DNA of 6,955 nt, taken from contig JAFAQG010000919.1 of NCBI GenBank assembly GCA_019246575.1, positions 1-6,955 on the forward strand, in the 5' to 3' direction. Below the pieces are notes generated by a model. It was not told the origin of the DNA and made no database searches. It saw only the letters and a list, made by a program, of their open reading frames with translations. Source of the DNA: Acidobacteriaceae bacterium (GTDB lineage Bacteria > Acidobacteriota > Terriglobia > Bryobacterales > Bryobacteraceae). Both the position numbers and the translations under genes were made by a program. Shown one piece after another: positions 1 through 5,578 of this stretch; the stretch's first letter is position 1, and every line of letters starts with the position of its first letter.

Positions 1-478
1 GCGCGGGTATAACATCGAGAGCCTGACCGTGGCGCGCACACTCGACCCGACGCTCTCGCGAATGACGATAACGGTGGATGTCGAGGCCAACATCCGAACG
101 CAGGTGATCAAACAGATGAACAAGCTCATCAATGTGCTGCAAGCGACTGATGTGACGGAAGGTCCCGCGGTAAACCGCGAGCTCGTTCTGCTGCGCGTCC
201 GCACGACTCAACAAAATCGGACATCTGTTTTGAAAGAAGCCGAGATTTTTCAGGCCCGTGTAGTGGATTCGACAACGGAGGGATTCGCATTGGAAGTAAC
301 GGGCGATCCTGAAAAGCTCGACGAATTTATCGATGTGATGAGAAGCTATGGAGACATCGAGGTGACGCGGTCAGGAATTGTATCGATGTCTCTGGATAAT
401 CGCAAACTCCGTTTATCTCCTCCCATCCCGAGAGGCGCAGCGCCGGAAGAAGCTCTCGAGCTTCAACAAGCGGAATAG
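1..478 (+). CDS. ilvN: Acetolactate synthase small (regulatory) subunit, 5'-truncated
   Basis: This is the regulatory subunit of acetohydroxyacid synthase, the first common enzyme of valine, leucine and isoleucine synthesis; in this family the small subunit binds valine through an ACT domain and stimulates the catalytic subunit. The reading frame is open from base 2 to the TAG at 476-478 and encodes 158 residues. The visible product begins [20 protein letters not shown], the conserved ACT-domain segment that normally lies about 25-30 residues after the start, so only the first part of the ACT domain is missing. The C-terminal ALS_ss_C domain follows, with conserved features such as the AEIF segment and the ARSG-like [10 protein letters not shown] near the end. 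The GTG at 29 is internal, not a start. The gene is followed 35 bp later by ilvC on the same strand, the usual ilvB-ilvN-ilvC order, so the catalytic subunit gene probably lies just left of the window. The alternative symbol ilvH would fit equally well. Confidence 0.95.
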   Translation, partial: RGYNIESLTVARTLDPTLSRMTITVDVEANIRTQVIKQMNKLINVLQATDVTEGPAVNRELVLLRVRTTQQNRTSVLKEAEIFQARVVDSTTEGFALEVTGDPEKLDEFIDVMRSYGDIEVTRSGIVSMSLDNRKLRLSPPIPRGAAPEEALELQQAE

Positions 479-503
479 CGCGCCATACTAATCCACGACA
501 ATC

Positions 504-508
504 AAGGA
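504..508 (+). promoter_or_regulatory. Ribosome binding site of ilvC
   Basis: AAGGA lies five bases before the ATG at 514, in the 35-bp gap after the ilvN stop. It supports this ATG as the start. No promoter or terminator is evident in the gap, so ilvN and ilvC are probably cotranscribed. Confidence 0.65.
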
Positions 509-513
509 TACCG

Positions 514-1548
514 ATGCCAAGACGCTTCTATGAGAACGACGGGAGCCTGGCTCCCCTGCAGGGAAAGACGATTGCAATCGTCGGGTACGGCAGTCAGGGA
601 CACGCGCATGCACTCAACCTGCGCGATTCGGGTTTGAACGTGATCGTCGGCTTACCGGCGACGAGCAAAGGCAGATCGAAGGCTGAAGCGGCAGGCCTCC
701 GGGTCTTGAGTGTGGCGGATGCGGCGAAGCAAGCAGATGTGGTGATGATCCTGGTTCCCGATCACGTGCAAGGGGAGACATATCGGAACGACATCGCGCC
801 GCACATGACAACAGGCAAGACGCTGATGTTTGCGCACGGCTTCAACATTCATTTCGGCGAGATCAAGCCGCCGCCGGACATCGACGTGTCCATGATTGCG
901 CCGAAAGCGCCAGGGCATCGCGTTCGCGAGCTGTTTACGGAAGGTGTTGGCGTACCCGCATTGGTTGCAATCGCGCAGGATGCATCGGGGAAAGCGCTCG
1001 AAAACGCGCTCGCGTACGCATACGCACTCGGGTGCCTAAAAGCCGGCGTGATCGAGACGACGTTTCGCGAGGAGACCGAAAGCGATCTCTTCGGGGAACA
1101 GACGGTGCTGTGCGGCGGCGTGAGCGAGTTGATCCGCGCCGGGTTCGAAACTCTGACGGAAGCGGGTTATGCGCCTGAGATCGCATATTTCGAATGCCTG
1201 CACGAGCTAAAGCTTATCGTGGATTTGATTTACGAAGGCGGCCTGGGTTATATGCGTTACTCGATTTCGGATACGGCCGAGTACGGGGACTACACACGAG
1301 GCCGGCGTATTGTGACGGATGAAACGCGCGCCGAGATGAAGAAAATTCTTGCCGAGATCCAATCGGGCGAGTTTGCACGCACGTGGCTTGACGAGAACCG
1401 CACCGGTCGCAAAAAGTTTTTGGCCATGCGCGAGGAAGCGAAAGACCAGCCGATTGAAAGAGTCGGCGCCGAGCTACGCGCGATGATGCCGTTCCTGAAG
1501 AGGAAGAAGGAATCCGGCGTGCCGCAGGAAGCGGCGGTTACGGCGTAG
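514..1548 (+). CDS. ilvC: Ketol-acid reductoisomerase (NADP(+)), class I
   Basis: The enzyme isomerises and reduces 2-acetolactate to 2,3-dihydroxyisovalerate, and 2-aceto-2-hydroxybutyrate to 2,3-dihydroxy-3-methylvalerate, with Mg2+ and NAD(P)H. At 344 residues it is the short class I form, not the roughly 490-residue class II form of enterobacteria. The N-terminal Rossmann domain carries GYGSQG (residues 24-29). The active site is complete: H108 in FAHGFNIH, K131 in APKAPGH, D191 and E195 in DLFGEQ, E227 and E231 in ECLHEL, and S252 in [11 protein letters not shown]. These last motifs belong to the knotted helical C-terminal domain. The cofactor-specificity loop after the second strand ([11 protein letters not shown], residues 45-55) has proline at 48 where many relatives have arginine, with K52 and R54 nearby, so NADPH preference is likely but not certain. 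The ATG is supported by AAGGA upstream. The gene ends 21 bp from the convergent regulator gene, and no clear terminator hairpin is visible in that gap. Confidence 0.97.
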   Translation: MPRRFYENDGSLAPLQGKTIAIVGYGSQGHAHALNLRDSGLNVIVGLPATSKGRSKAEAAGLRVLSVADAAKQADVVMILVPDHVQGETYRNDIAPHMTTGKTLMFAHGFNIHFGEIKPPPDIDVSMIAPKAPGHRVRELFTEGVGVPALVAIAQDASGKALENALAYAYALGCLKAGVIETTFREETESDLFGEQTVLCGGVSELIRAGFETLTEAGYAPEIAYFECLHELKLIVDLIYEGGLGYMRYSISDTAEYGDYTRGRRIVTDETRAEMKKILAEIQSGEFARTWLDENRTGRKKFLAMREEAKDQPIERVGAELRAMMPFLKRKKESGVPQEAAVTA

Positions 1549-1569
1549 AGGCGTCGAATCGCAACCCCT

Positions 1570-2241
1570 TCACCCATTGGGAATGGCTGCGGCCAGATCG
1601 GGCGAGTGGAGGTGAATAATCCCGCGGCGGAGAGCGATGGTTACGGCGTGCGTGCGATCTGTTGCGCCAAGCTTACTTAGAATGCTCTGCACGTGTGCCT
1701 TGACGGTGCCCGGGGCAGTGCCAAGAATCTGACCGACTTCCTTATTGCCCAGACCCCGAGCCACCAGGCTCAGCACCTCAACTTCGCGCGGAGTAAGCGC
1801 AAGCTCCGGAAAAAATCCGCTCAGGTGCTCGGAAACTTCGGTGGGAATGAAGCGCTTGCCTGCATGGACGGTTCGGATGGCGCGGATGATGTCGGTGTGA
1901 ACCACCTCCTTGAGAAGGTAGCCGCGAACTCCGGCTTCGAGCGCGCGGTAGATGTCCTGATCGCCGTCGTACGAAGTTAACGCAATAATCTTTGCATCCG
2001 GGAAAGTGCAGCGAATTTCGTGCGTTGTTTCGATGCCGCTTTTGTCCGGCAGACGCAAGTCCATCAATGTGACATCCGGCCGGCGCTCGTGAAAGAGCCG
2101 AACAGCCTCGCCACTTGTGCACGCTTCGGCAACCAACTCCATACCGGGCTCGGTCGAAAGAATTGCGGCAATTCCTTTGCGAATCAGATCGTGATCGTCG
2201 ACGCAAAGTATGGTGATCGCGCGTGGAGTTTCCAACTTCAC
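1570..2241 (-). CDS. NarL/FixJ-family DNA-binding response regulator
   Basis: This is the output partner of the adjacent sensor kinase: phosphorylation of the receiver domain is expected to change DNA binding by a C-terminal LuxR-type helix-turn-helix. The receiver spans about residues 9-125, with the acidic pair D15-D16 (CVDDHDL), the phosphoacceptor D61 (LMDLRLPD), the switch threonine T89 (ALTS) and K111 (YLLKE). The helix-turn-helix spans about residues 146-207 and starts with LTPREVEVL, followed by GLGNKEVGQILG and TVKAHVQSILSKLG, all typical of the family. The open reading frame starts with GTG at 2241, two codons after the kinase stop, but a better-spaced GAGG favours TTG at 2235 (see the binding-site entry), giving 221 residues. 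The kinase and regulator genes are almost certainly cotranscribed and translationally coupled. The target genes cannot be read from the window; the last 15 or so residues look like an unstructured tail. Confidence 0.93.
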   Translation of the reverse strand: MKLETPRAITILCVDDHDLIRKGIAAILSTEPGMELVAEACTSGEAVRLFHERRPDVTLMDLRLPDKSGIETTHEIRCTFPDAKIIALTSYDGDQDIYRALEAGVRGYLLKEVVHTDIIRAIRTVHAGKRFIPTEVSEHLSGFFPELALTPREVEVLSLVARGLGNKEVGQILGTAPGTVKAHVQSILSKLGATDRTHAVTIALRRGIIHLHSPDLAAAIPNG

Positions 2242-2242
2242 A

Positions 2243-2246
2243 CCTC
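2243..2246 (-). promoter_or_regulatory. Ribosome binding site of the response regulator, overlapping the kinase stop
   Basis: On the minus strand GAGG (2246 down to 2243) overlaps the kinase TGA. It lies only two bases before the annotated GTG at 2241, which is too close, but exactly seven bases before the in-frame TTG at 2235. The site therefore argues for TTG as the real initiation codon and for translational coupling to the kinase. This is a spacing argument only. Confidence 0.55.
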
Positions 2247-5088
2247 AATTAGGCTGATGCTGAATTGCGTGTTGCATGCGAGGCTCGCGAGCAGCCGCGC
2301 TCGACAGCGGGACGCGTACGCGTACCAGGGTACCGTGCGGTGAGCTCGATAACTCCAGAACTGCGTGGATATTCCGGGCACGCTCTTTGATACCGAGCAG
2401 ACCGAAATGGCCGTGTTGCTCGTAATGAACGCCGGTTTCGAATCCCTCACCATCGTCCTGAACGGATAAGTTGAGCTCGCGCGAGCTCTTCGACAGCTCG
2501 ATGGTAATCGTGGTGGCTGCGGCATATTTGACGGCGTTGCTGATGGATTCCTGGGCGATCCGCAAGAGTTGATATTCGAGCTCGGGCAGCCCCGCAAGCG
2601 AAACGAATTCCAGTCTTAGCCTGAGTGAAGCCGGCGTGTTCATGACACCTTCGCGCGAGAGCCTGTCGAGCTTCTCCGAGAAACTCAACGAGTTCGGATC
2701 CCGTGTCCGCAATCCCCAGAGCGACTGTCGCGCTTCCGTCGAACAACGGCCGGCATCGCCGATTATGTCTCGAAGCGTCTCCTTCTCTCGGGAGGCCGGC
2801 AGGCGCGCCCACAGTGCCTGCAATTGCATGGTTATGCCGGACAATCCTTGCAATAGCGTGTCGTGCAGCTCCCGGGCAATCCTGCTCCGCTCCGCAAGCA
2901 CGGCGTCGAACTGCTGCTTGAGACGCACGACTCGGCGGCGATACCCGGCCGCTATAGTAAGCGATATGAGAACGGCGACTGCAGGCCAAAACCACAACTG
3001 CTGGTAGAACAGCGGCTCGACGGAGAAGTCTATCGCCGCAGCCTCCCTGCTCCAGAGACCATCGGCATTCCGAGCAATCACCTTGAAACGAAAGTTGCCC
3101 GGCGGAAGATTGGTAAAGAACGCTTCCCTGCGTGTTCCTGCGTCTGTCCAGGCCTTCTCGTAGCCTTCCAAAATGTAGCGAAACGTGACCTTTTCCGGCG
3201 AAACAAAACTCAGACCGGCGTAGCGGATATCAAGGTTTCTCTCGGACGGCTTGAGTCGCAGCGCTTGGCCGGTTTCGACGCGCCGTCCATCGGCAAGGAG
3301 TGCGGTTATGCTCACGGGAGGAGGAACGTCGCCGGCGGCCAAATGATCGGGATCGACGACGACTAAGCCGCTGGTTGTGGAGAACCAGAGCCGGCCATCG
3401 TGTGTGCGGCAAGCGCCGGGCTGCACCCCGGAACGGCATTCGAACCGCAGTTGGCCCGTGGTGAAGGGGATACTCGTTACGCTTTTCCTTTTCCCGTCCG
3501 CAAAATCCTCCAGTTCGCGCATCCCGACCCGGAAAATCCCCTTGCTCGATGCCATCCAAAAATTCGAGTGACCATCGCGCAAAATCGCATAAATCCGGTT
3601 GTCGTACAGTCCATCCTTGACGTGTATATGTGCAAGCGCACCGTTGTGCCACCGTAATAGTCCTGAACCAAGTGTGCCCATCCAAACGCTGTCATGTTCG
3701 GAATCGACGTAACCGCAATCGACAGGGCGACTTACTCCGGTTAACGGATAACTTCCGAATTTGTCGCGTACCGGAGAGCCCGATAACCCGCTTCTCTCGC
3801 GGTAAGTCGATATAACTTTGCCGTTCCTCAACCTGTTCAGGCCATTGCTTGTGCCGGCCCAAACGTCGCCATGCCGGTCGACCTCGAGACTGACGATGCG
3901 ATTACTGGTAAGCCCGTCCGCGGTGGTGATTTTTCGGAACGTGCGCCCATCAGACAGGTTCAGTCCCGAATCGAGAGTGCCGATCCAAAGCCGCCCCTGC
4001 GTGTCCTCAATAACAGGTCCGGCTTCGTTGCTCGACAGGCCCTGGGCCATTGTGTACGGGGTTACCTTCGGGTCGGTAAACTGATCAAGGCCGTCTTTTG
4101 TTCCCGCCCAAAGGCTGCCTTCCCGATCCGTATAGAGTGACAGCACGAGACTGTGCGAGAGACCGTCGCGTGTGCGGTAAACACTGATTTCTCCGTTTCG
4201 ATACCGGGTGATTCCATCCTCCGTGCCGATCCACACAGCCCCATCCGGCGCGAGCGCGAGCGCGGAGACAGAGTTGTCCGGTAAGCCGTCAGCGACGGTG
4301 AACATACGGGTATGGGTCCCCTGGATGCGGGTCACGCCGGAATCTTTCCCCACCCACACGCTTCCGTCATTTGGGCATTGCAGCACGGTGACGGTATCGC
4401 GCGGCAAAATTCCCGGTCCCGAGTAAGCCTCGAAGCGCGTGCCGTTCGAGCGCGCCAGCGGAAAATCGAAACCGGCGACCCAGAGTGTTCTGTCGGTAGC
4501 TTCACACGCGGCGCGGATGCGATTGCCCGGAAGGCCATCCGCGGTTGTGAAGACCTGGACTCTGTTGCGGAGTGACCTGGCGAGTCCTTTATCGGTACAA
4601 ACCCAGAGCGCATTCTGCGAATCGGACGCGAGGCAAAACGCATTGTCGCTCGGGAACCCGTCGCTTACGCCGTAACGAGTGAAACTGCCATCCTGGCCCA
4701 TGCGCGCGACACCGTTGCCAATGGACCCCACCCATAAATTACCCGCGCGATCTTCCAACAGCGAGTGAACGAGGTTGCCATGGAACAGCGCTTGGCCGCG
4801 CCGGTCGATCTCGCGAAAGTGAATGCCGTCGAAACGGATGAGGCTGTCTTGCGTGCCCAACCACAGAAACCCGTCGCGCGTTTGCAGGATGGAGTAAATG
4901 GTCGGCTGAAAAAGGCCTTCCTCCTGACCCCAGATGCGATGTGCGTACTGGGTCAGGGCTTTACTTGGATCGAGCGCTGACGCAGGCGGTACCAGCGCGG
5001 TTAGGGTGGCCGCAATTGCGGTGACGTAAAGCGAGGCACGATGCTGAAAACAAGAGCGGTTTGCGGCGGTTCTTGCGAAGGCGGGCAC
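2245..5088 (-). CDS. Membrane sensor histidine kinase with periplasmic beta-propeller (Reg_prop/Y_Y_Y/HisKA_3)
   Basis: This 947-residue kinase senses an extracytoplasmic signal and phosphorylates the adjacent NarL-type regulator. A signal peptide covers about residues 1-38, with hydrophobic AIAATLTALVPPASA before ALDPS. Residues 70-575 carry twelve propeller motifs of the form xLWxGT (tryptophans at 76, 119, 162, 203, 245, 286, 327, 368, 410, 469, 511 and 568), many paired with DGLPxN turns, as in two-component regulator propellers. A Y_Y_Y immunoglobulin-like domain follows at about 610-690 (RYILEGYEKAW, LPPGNFRFKV). One membrane segment spans about 698-716 and is followed by RRR, placing the rest inside the cell. 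The kinase core has the HisKA_3 H-box with H742 (RIARELHDTLLQG), N851 of the N-box (ESISNAVKYA), DDGEGF at 878-883 and the GHFGLLGIKERA lid segment. All key residues are present. The GTG start is forced by an in-frame TGA four codons upstream; no good Shine-Dalgarno sequence precedes it. The ligand is unknown; relatives in Bacteroides sense glycans, but that does not transfer automatically. Confidence 0.95.
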   Translation of the reverse strand: MPAFARTAANRSCFQHRASLYVTAIAATLTALVPPASALDPSKALTQYAHRIWGQEEGLFQPTIYSILQTRDGFLWLGTQDSLIRFDGIHFREIDRRGQALFHGNLVHSLLEDRAGNLWVGSIGNGVARMGQDGSFTRYGVSDGFPSDNAFCLASDSQNALWVCTDKGLARSLRNRVQVFTTADGLPGNRIRAACEATDRTLWVAGFDFPLARSNGTRFEAYSGPGILPRDTVTVLQCPNDGSVWVGKDSGVTRIQGTHTRMFTVADGLPDNSVSALALAPDGAVWIGTEDGITRYRNGEISVYRTRDGLSHSLVLSLYTDREGSLWAGTKDGLDQFTDPKVTPYTMAQGLSSNEAGPVIEDTQGRLWIGTLDSGLNLSDGRTFRKITTADGLTSNRIVSLEVDRHGDVWAGTSNGLNRLRNGKVISTYRERSGLSGSPVRDKFGSYPLTGVSRPVDCGYVDSEHDSVWMGTLGSGLLRWHNGALAHIHVKDGLYDNRIYAILRDGHSNFWMASSKGIFRVGMRELEDFADGKRKSVTSIPFTTGQLRFECRSGVQPGACRTHDGRLWFSTTSGLVVVDPDHLAAGDVPPPVSITALLADGRRVETGQALRLKPSERNLDIRYAGLSFVSPEKVTFRYILEGYEKAWTDAGTRREAFFTNLPPGNFRFKVIARNADGLWSREAAAIDFSVEPLFYQQLWFWPAVAVLISLTIAAGYRRRVVRLKQQFDAVLAERSRIARELHDTLLQGLSGITMQLQALWARLPASREKETLRDIIGDAGRCSTEARQSLWGLRTRDPNSLSFSEKLDRLSREGVMNTPASLRLRLEFVSLAGLPELEYQLLRIAQESISNAVKYAAATTITIELSKSSRELNLSVQDDGEGFETGVHYEQHGHFGLLGIKERARNIHAVLELSSSPHGTLVRVRVPLSSAAAREPRMQHAIQHQPN
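3364..4881 (-). repeat. Coding repeat array: twelve Reg_prop propeller motifs inside the kinase gene
   Basis: Twelve copies of a motif of the form [GN]xLWxG[TS] recur at 41-43 residue intervals, about 125 bp each, except for two longer intervals of 59 residues (W410 to W469) and 57 residues (W511 to W568). The copies are diverged at DNA level, so this is a protein-fold repeat and not a recent tandem duplication. Known relatives form two seven-bladed propellers; twelve visible motifs plus two long intervals would fit fourteen blades with two degenerate ones. Confidence 0.85.
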
Positions 5089-5130
5089 TGCGGCGTTTCA
5101 ATCTAAGTCTATCTGAGGTTTTGGGTACGT

Positions 5131-5152
5131 GCGAGCTCGCAAGCGAGGCGAG
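5131..5152. promoter_or_regulatory. Cluster of GCGAG/CTCGC inverted repeats upstream of the kinase gene
   Basis: GCGAGCTCGC (5131-5140) is a perfect 10-bp palindrome. Its right half CTCGC also pairs with GCGAG at 5143-5147 across two bases, and another GCGAG follows at 5148-5152. The cluster is 43 bp upstream of the kinase GTG, in the only gap where the kinase promoter could lie. It could be an operator for a dimeric regulator or an RNA stem-loop; no convincing -35/-10 pair was found, and short GC-rich palindromes arise by chance. Confidence 0.25.
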
Positions 5153-5198
5153 GACCTAAGCCGCCCCTTGAGATGGTCGTGCAAAACGGTCGCGGAAT

Positions 5199-5218
5199 CA
5201 GGCGCGCCGCGCGGGCTG
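5199..5218 (-). terminator. Possible stem-loop downstream of the small exported protein gene
   Basis: Ten bases after the TAA of the small gene, CAG-CGCG can pair with CGCG-CTG around a CCG loop, with a small internal loop of one and two G residues. On the minus strand a TTTT run follows only about 12 bases later, so it is not a classic intrinsic terminator. The 140-bp gap (5089-5228) holds this element, the GCGAG cluster and nothing else that could be recognised. Confidence 0.3.
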
Positions 5219-5228
5219 TATCGCTCGA

Positions 5229-5486
5229 TTACTTGGCCGTATCTGTTTTACCCGCGACCTTGTCGGCACCTTTCTCGGTGGCTGTGGCGGTCTTATGTGT
5301 GCCCTTCTTTACGCCGTGCTTGGTGGCCCTGGCTGCTTTCTTCGTGCCGTTTTCGGTGTTCTCCGCGCCGGCTTTGGCTGCGTCTTTCGTGTCCTCCCCG
5401 GCATTCTTCATGTCTTGCTTGACTTGCGCAGGAACGGCCATTGAGCCGGCGGTCAGCAACAGAATGGAAAGCAGTGCAGTTCTCAT
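5229..5486 (-). CDS. Small exported Ala/Lys-rich protein with 11-residue repeats (LEA-like)
   Basis: The product is 85 residues from the ATG at 5486. A signal peptide fits residues 1-20 (MRTALLSILLLTAGSMAVPA), with likely cleavage before Q21, so the protein should be exported. Residues 27-81 divide without gaps into five 11-residue units: KNAGEDTKDAA, KAGAENTENGT, KKAARATKHGV, KKGTHKTATAT and EKGADKVAGKT. Lysine at unit position 1 or 2 and small residues at 3-4 recur. An 11-residue period is the hallmark of group 3 LEA proteins and similar amphipathic helices that are disordered in water; a desiccation or surface role is an inference only. An in-frame GTG at 5558 would add 24 residues, but these precede the signal peptide and look non-coding. 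A weak -10-like TATAAG (minus strand, 5529-5524) lies about 38 bases before the ATG. The Shine-Dalgarno sequence is poor. It could also be a basic histone-like tail or a spurious frame, though the signal peptide and periodicity argue for a real gene. Confidence 0.72.
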   Translation of the reverse strand: MRTALLSILLLTAGSMAVPAQVKQDMKNAGEDTKDAAKAGAENTENGTKKAARATKHGVKKGTHKTATATEKGADKVAGKTDTAK

Positions 5487-5550
5487 ACCTACTATTGCAG
5501 CATAGCCGGTTGAAGCACGACACCTTATATCGGCAGTTGGAGGCGAGTTC

Positions 5551-5570
5551 GCGAACACCTTCGTGTGCGC
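5551..5570 (-). terminator. Stem-loop just after the TIM-barrel gene
   Basis: GCGAACAC (5551-5558) and GTGTGCGC (5563-5570) form an 8-bp stem with one mismatch around a four-base loop (GAAG on the minus strand). It begins eight bases after the TGA of the upstream TIM-barrel gene, a usual place for a transcription end or 3' stabilising hairpin. No T-tract follows on the minus strand, so termination efficiency is uncertain. Confidence 0.45.
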
Positions 5571-5578
5571 GCATATCT

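Noticed and set aside
29..31. GTG at 29 as the start of the acetolactate synthase small subunit
   Set aside because: The frame continues upstream to the window edge with conserved GYNIESLT residues, so the gene is truncated and does not start here.
614..1577. Several minus-strand open frames of 65-95 residues opposite ilvC
   Set aside because: They are antisense to a well-conserved complete enzyme, have arginine-rich low-complexity translations and no ribosome sites or recognisable domains.
1778..2248. Minus-strand frame of 156 residues overlapping the response regulator in another frame
   Set aside because: The translation is rich in arginine, serine and histidine with no domain, while the overlapping regulator frame is complete and conserved.
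2447..2995. Minus-strand frame of 182 residues inside the kinase gene
   Set aside because: It is an alternate frame of the HisKA_3/HATPase region, where the main frame carries all kinase motifs.
5129..5505. Plus-strand frames of 97 and 110 residues opposite the small exported protein
   Set aside because: Their Ala/Phe/Ser- or Arg/Trp-rich composition is the mirror of the Ala/Lys 11-mer coding repeat; the minus frame has the signal peptide.
5547..5556. Perfect palindrome GTTCGCGAAC as a possible operator
   Set aside because: It is a single short copy that overlaps the stem-loop at 5551-5570, matches no operator I can name, and has no promoter placed convincingly next to it.
5487..5558. N-terminal extension of the small exported protein from GTG at 5558
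   Set aside because: It would put 24 residues, including charged ones, before a well-formed signal peptide and would overlap the stem-loop region.
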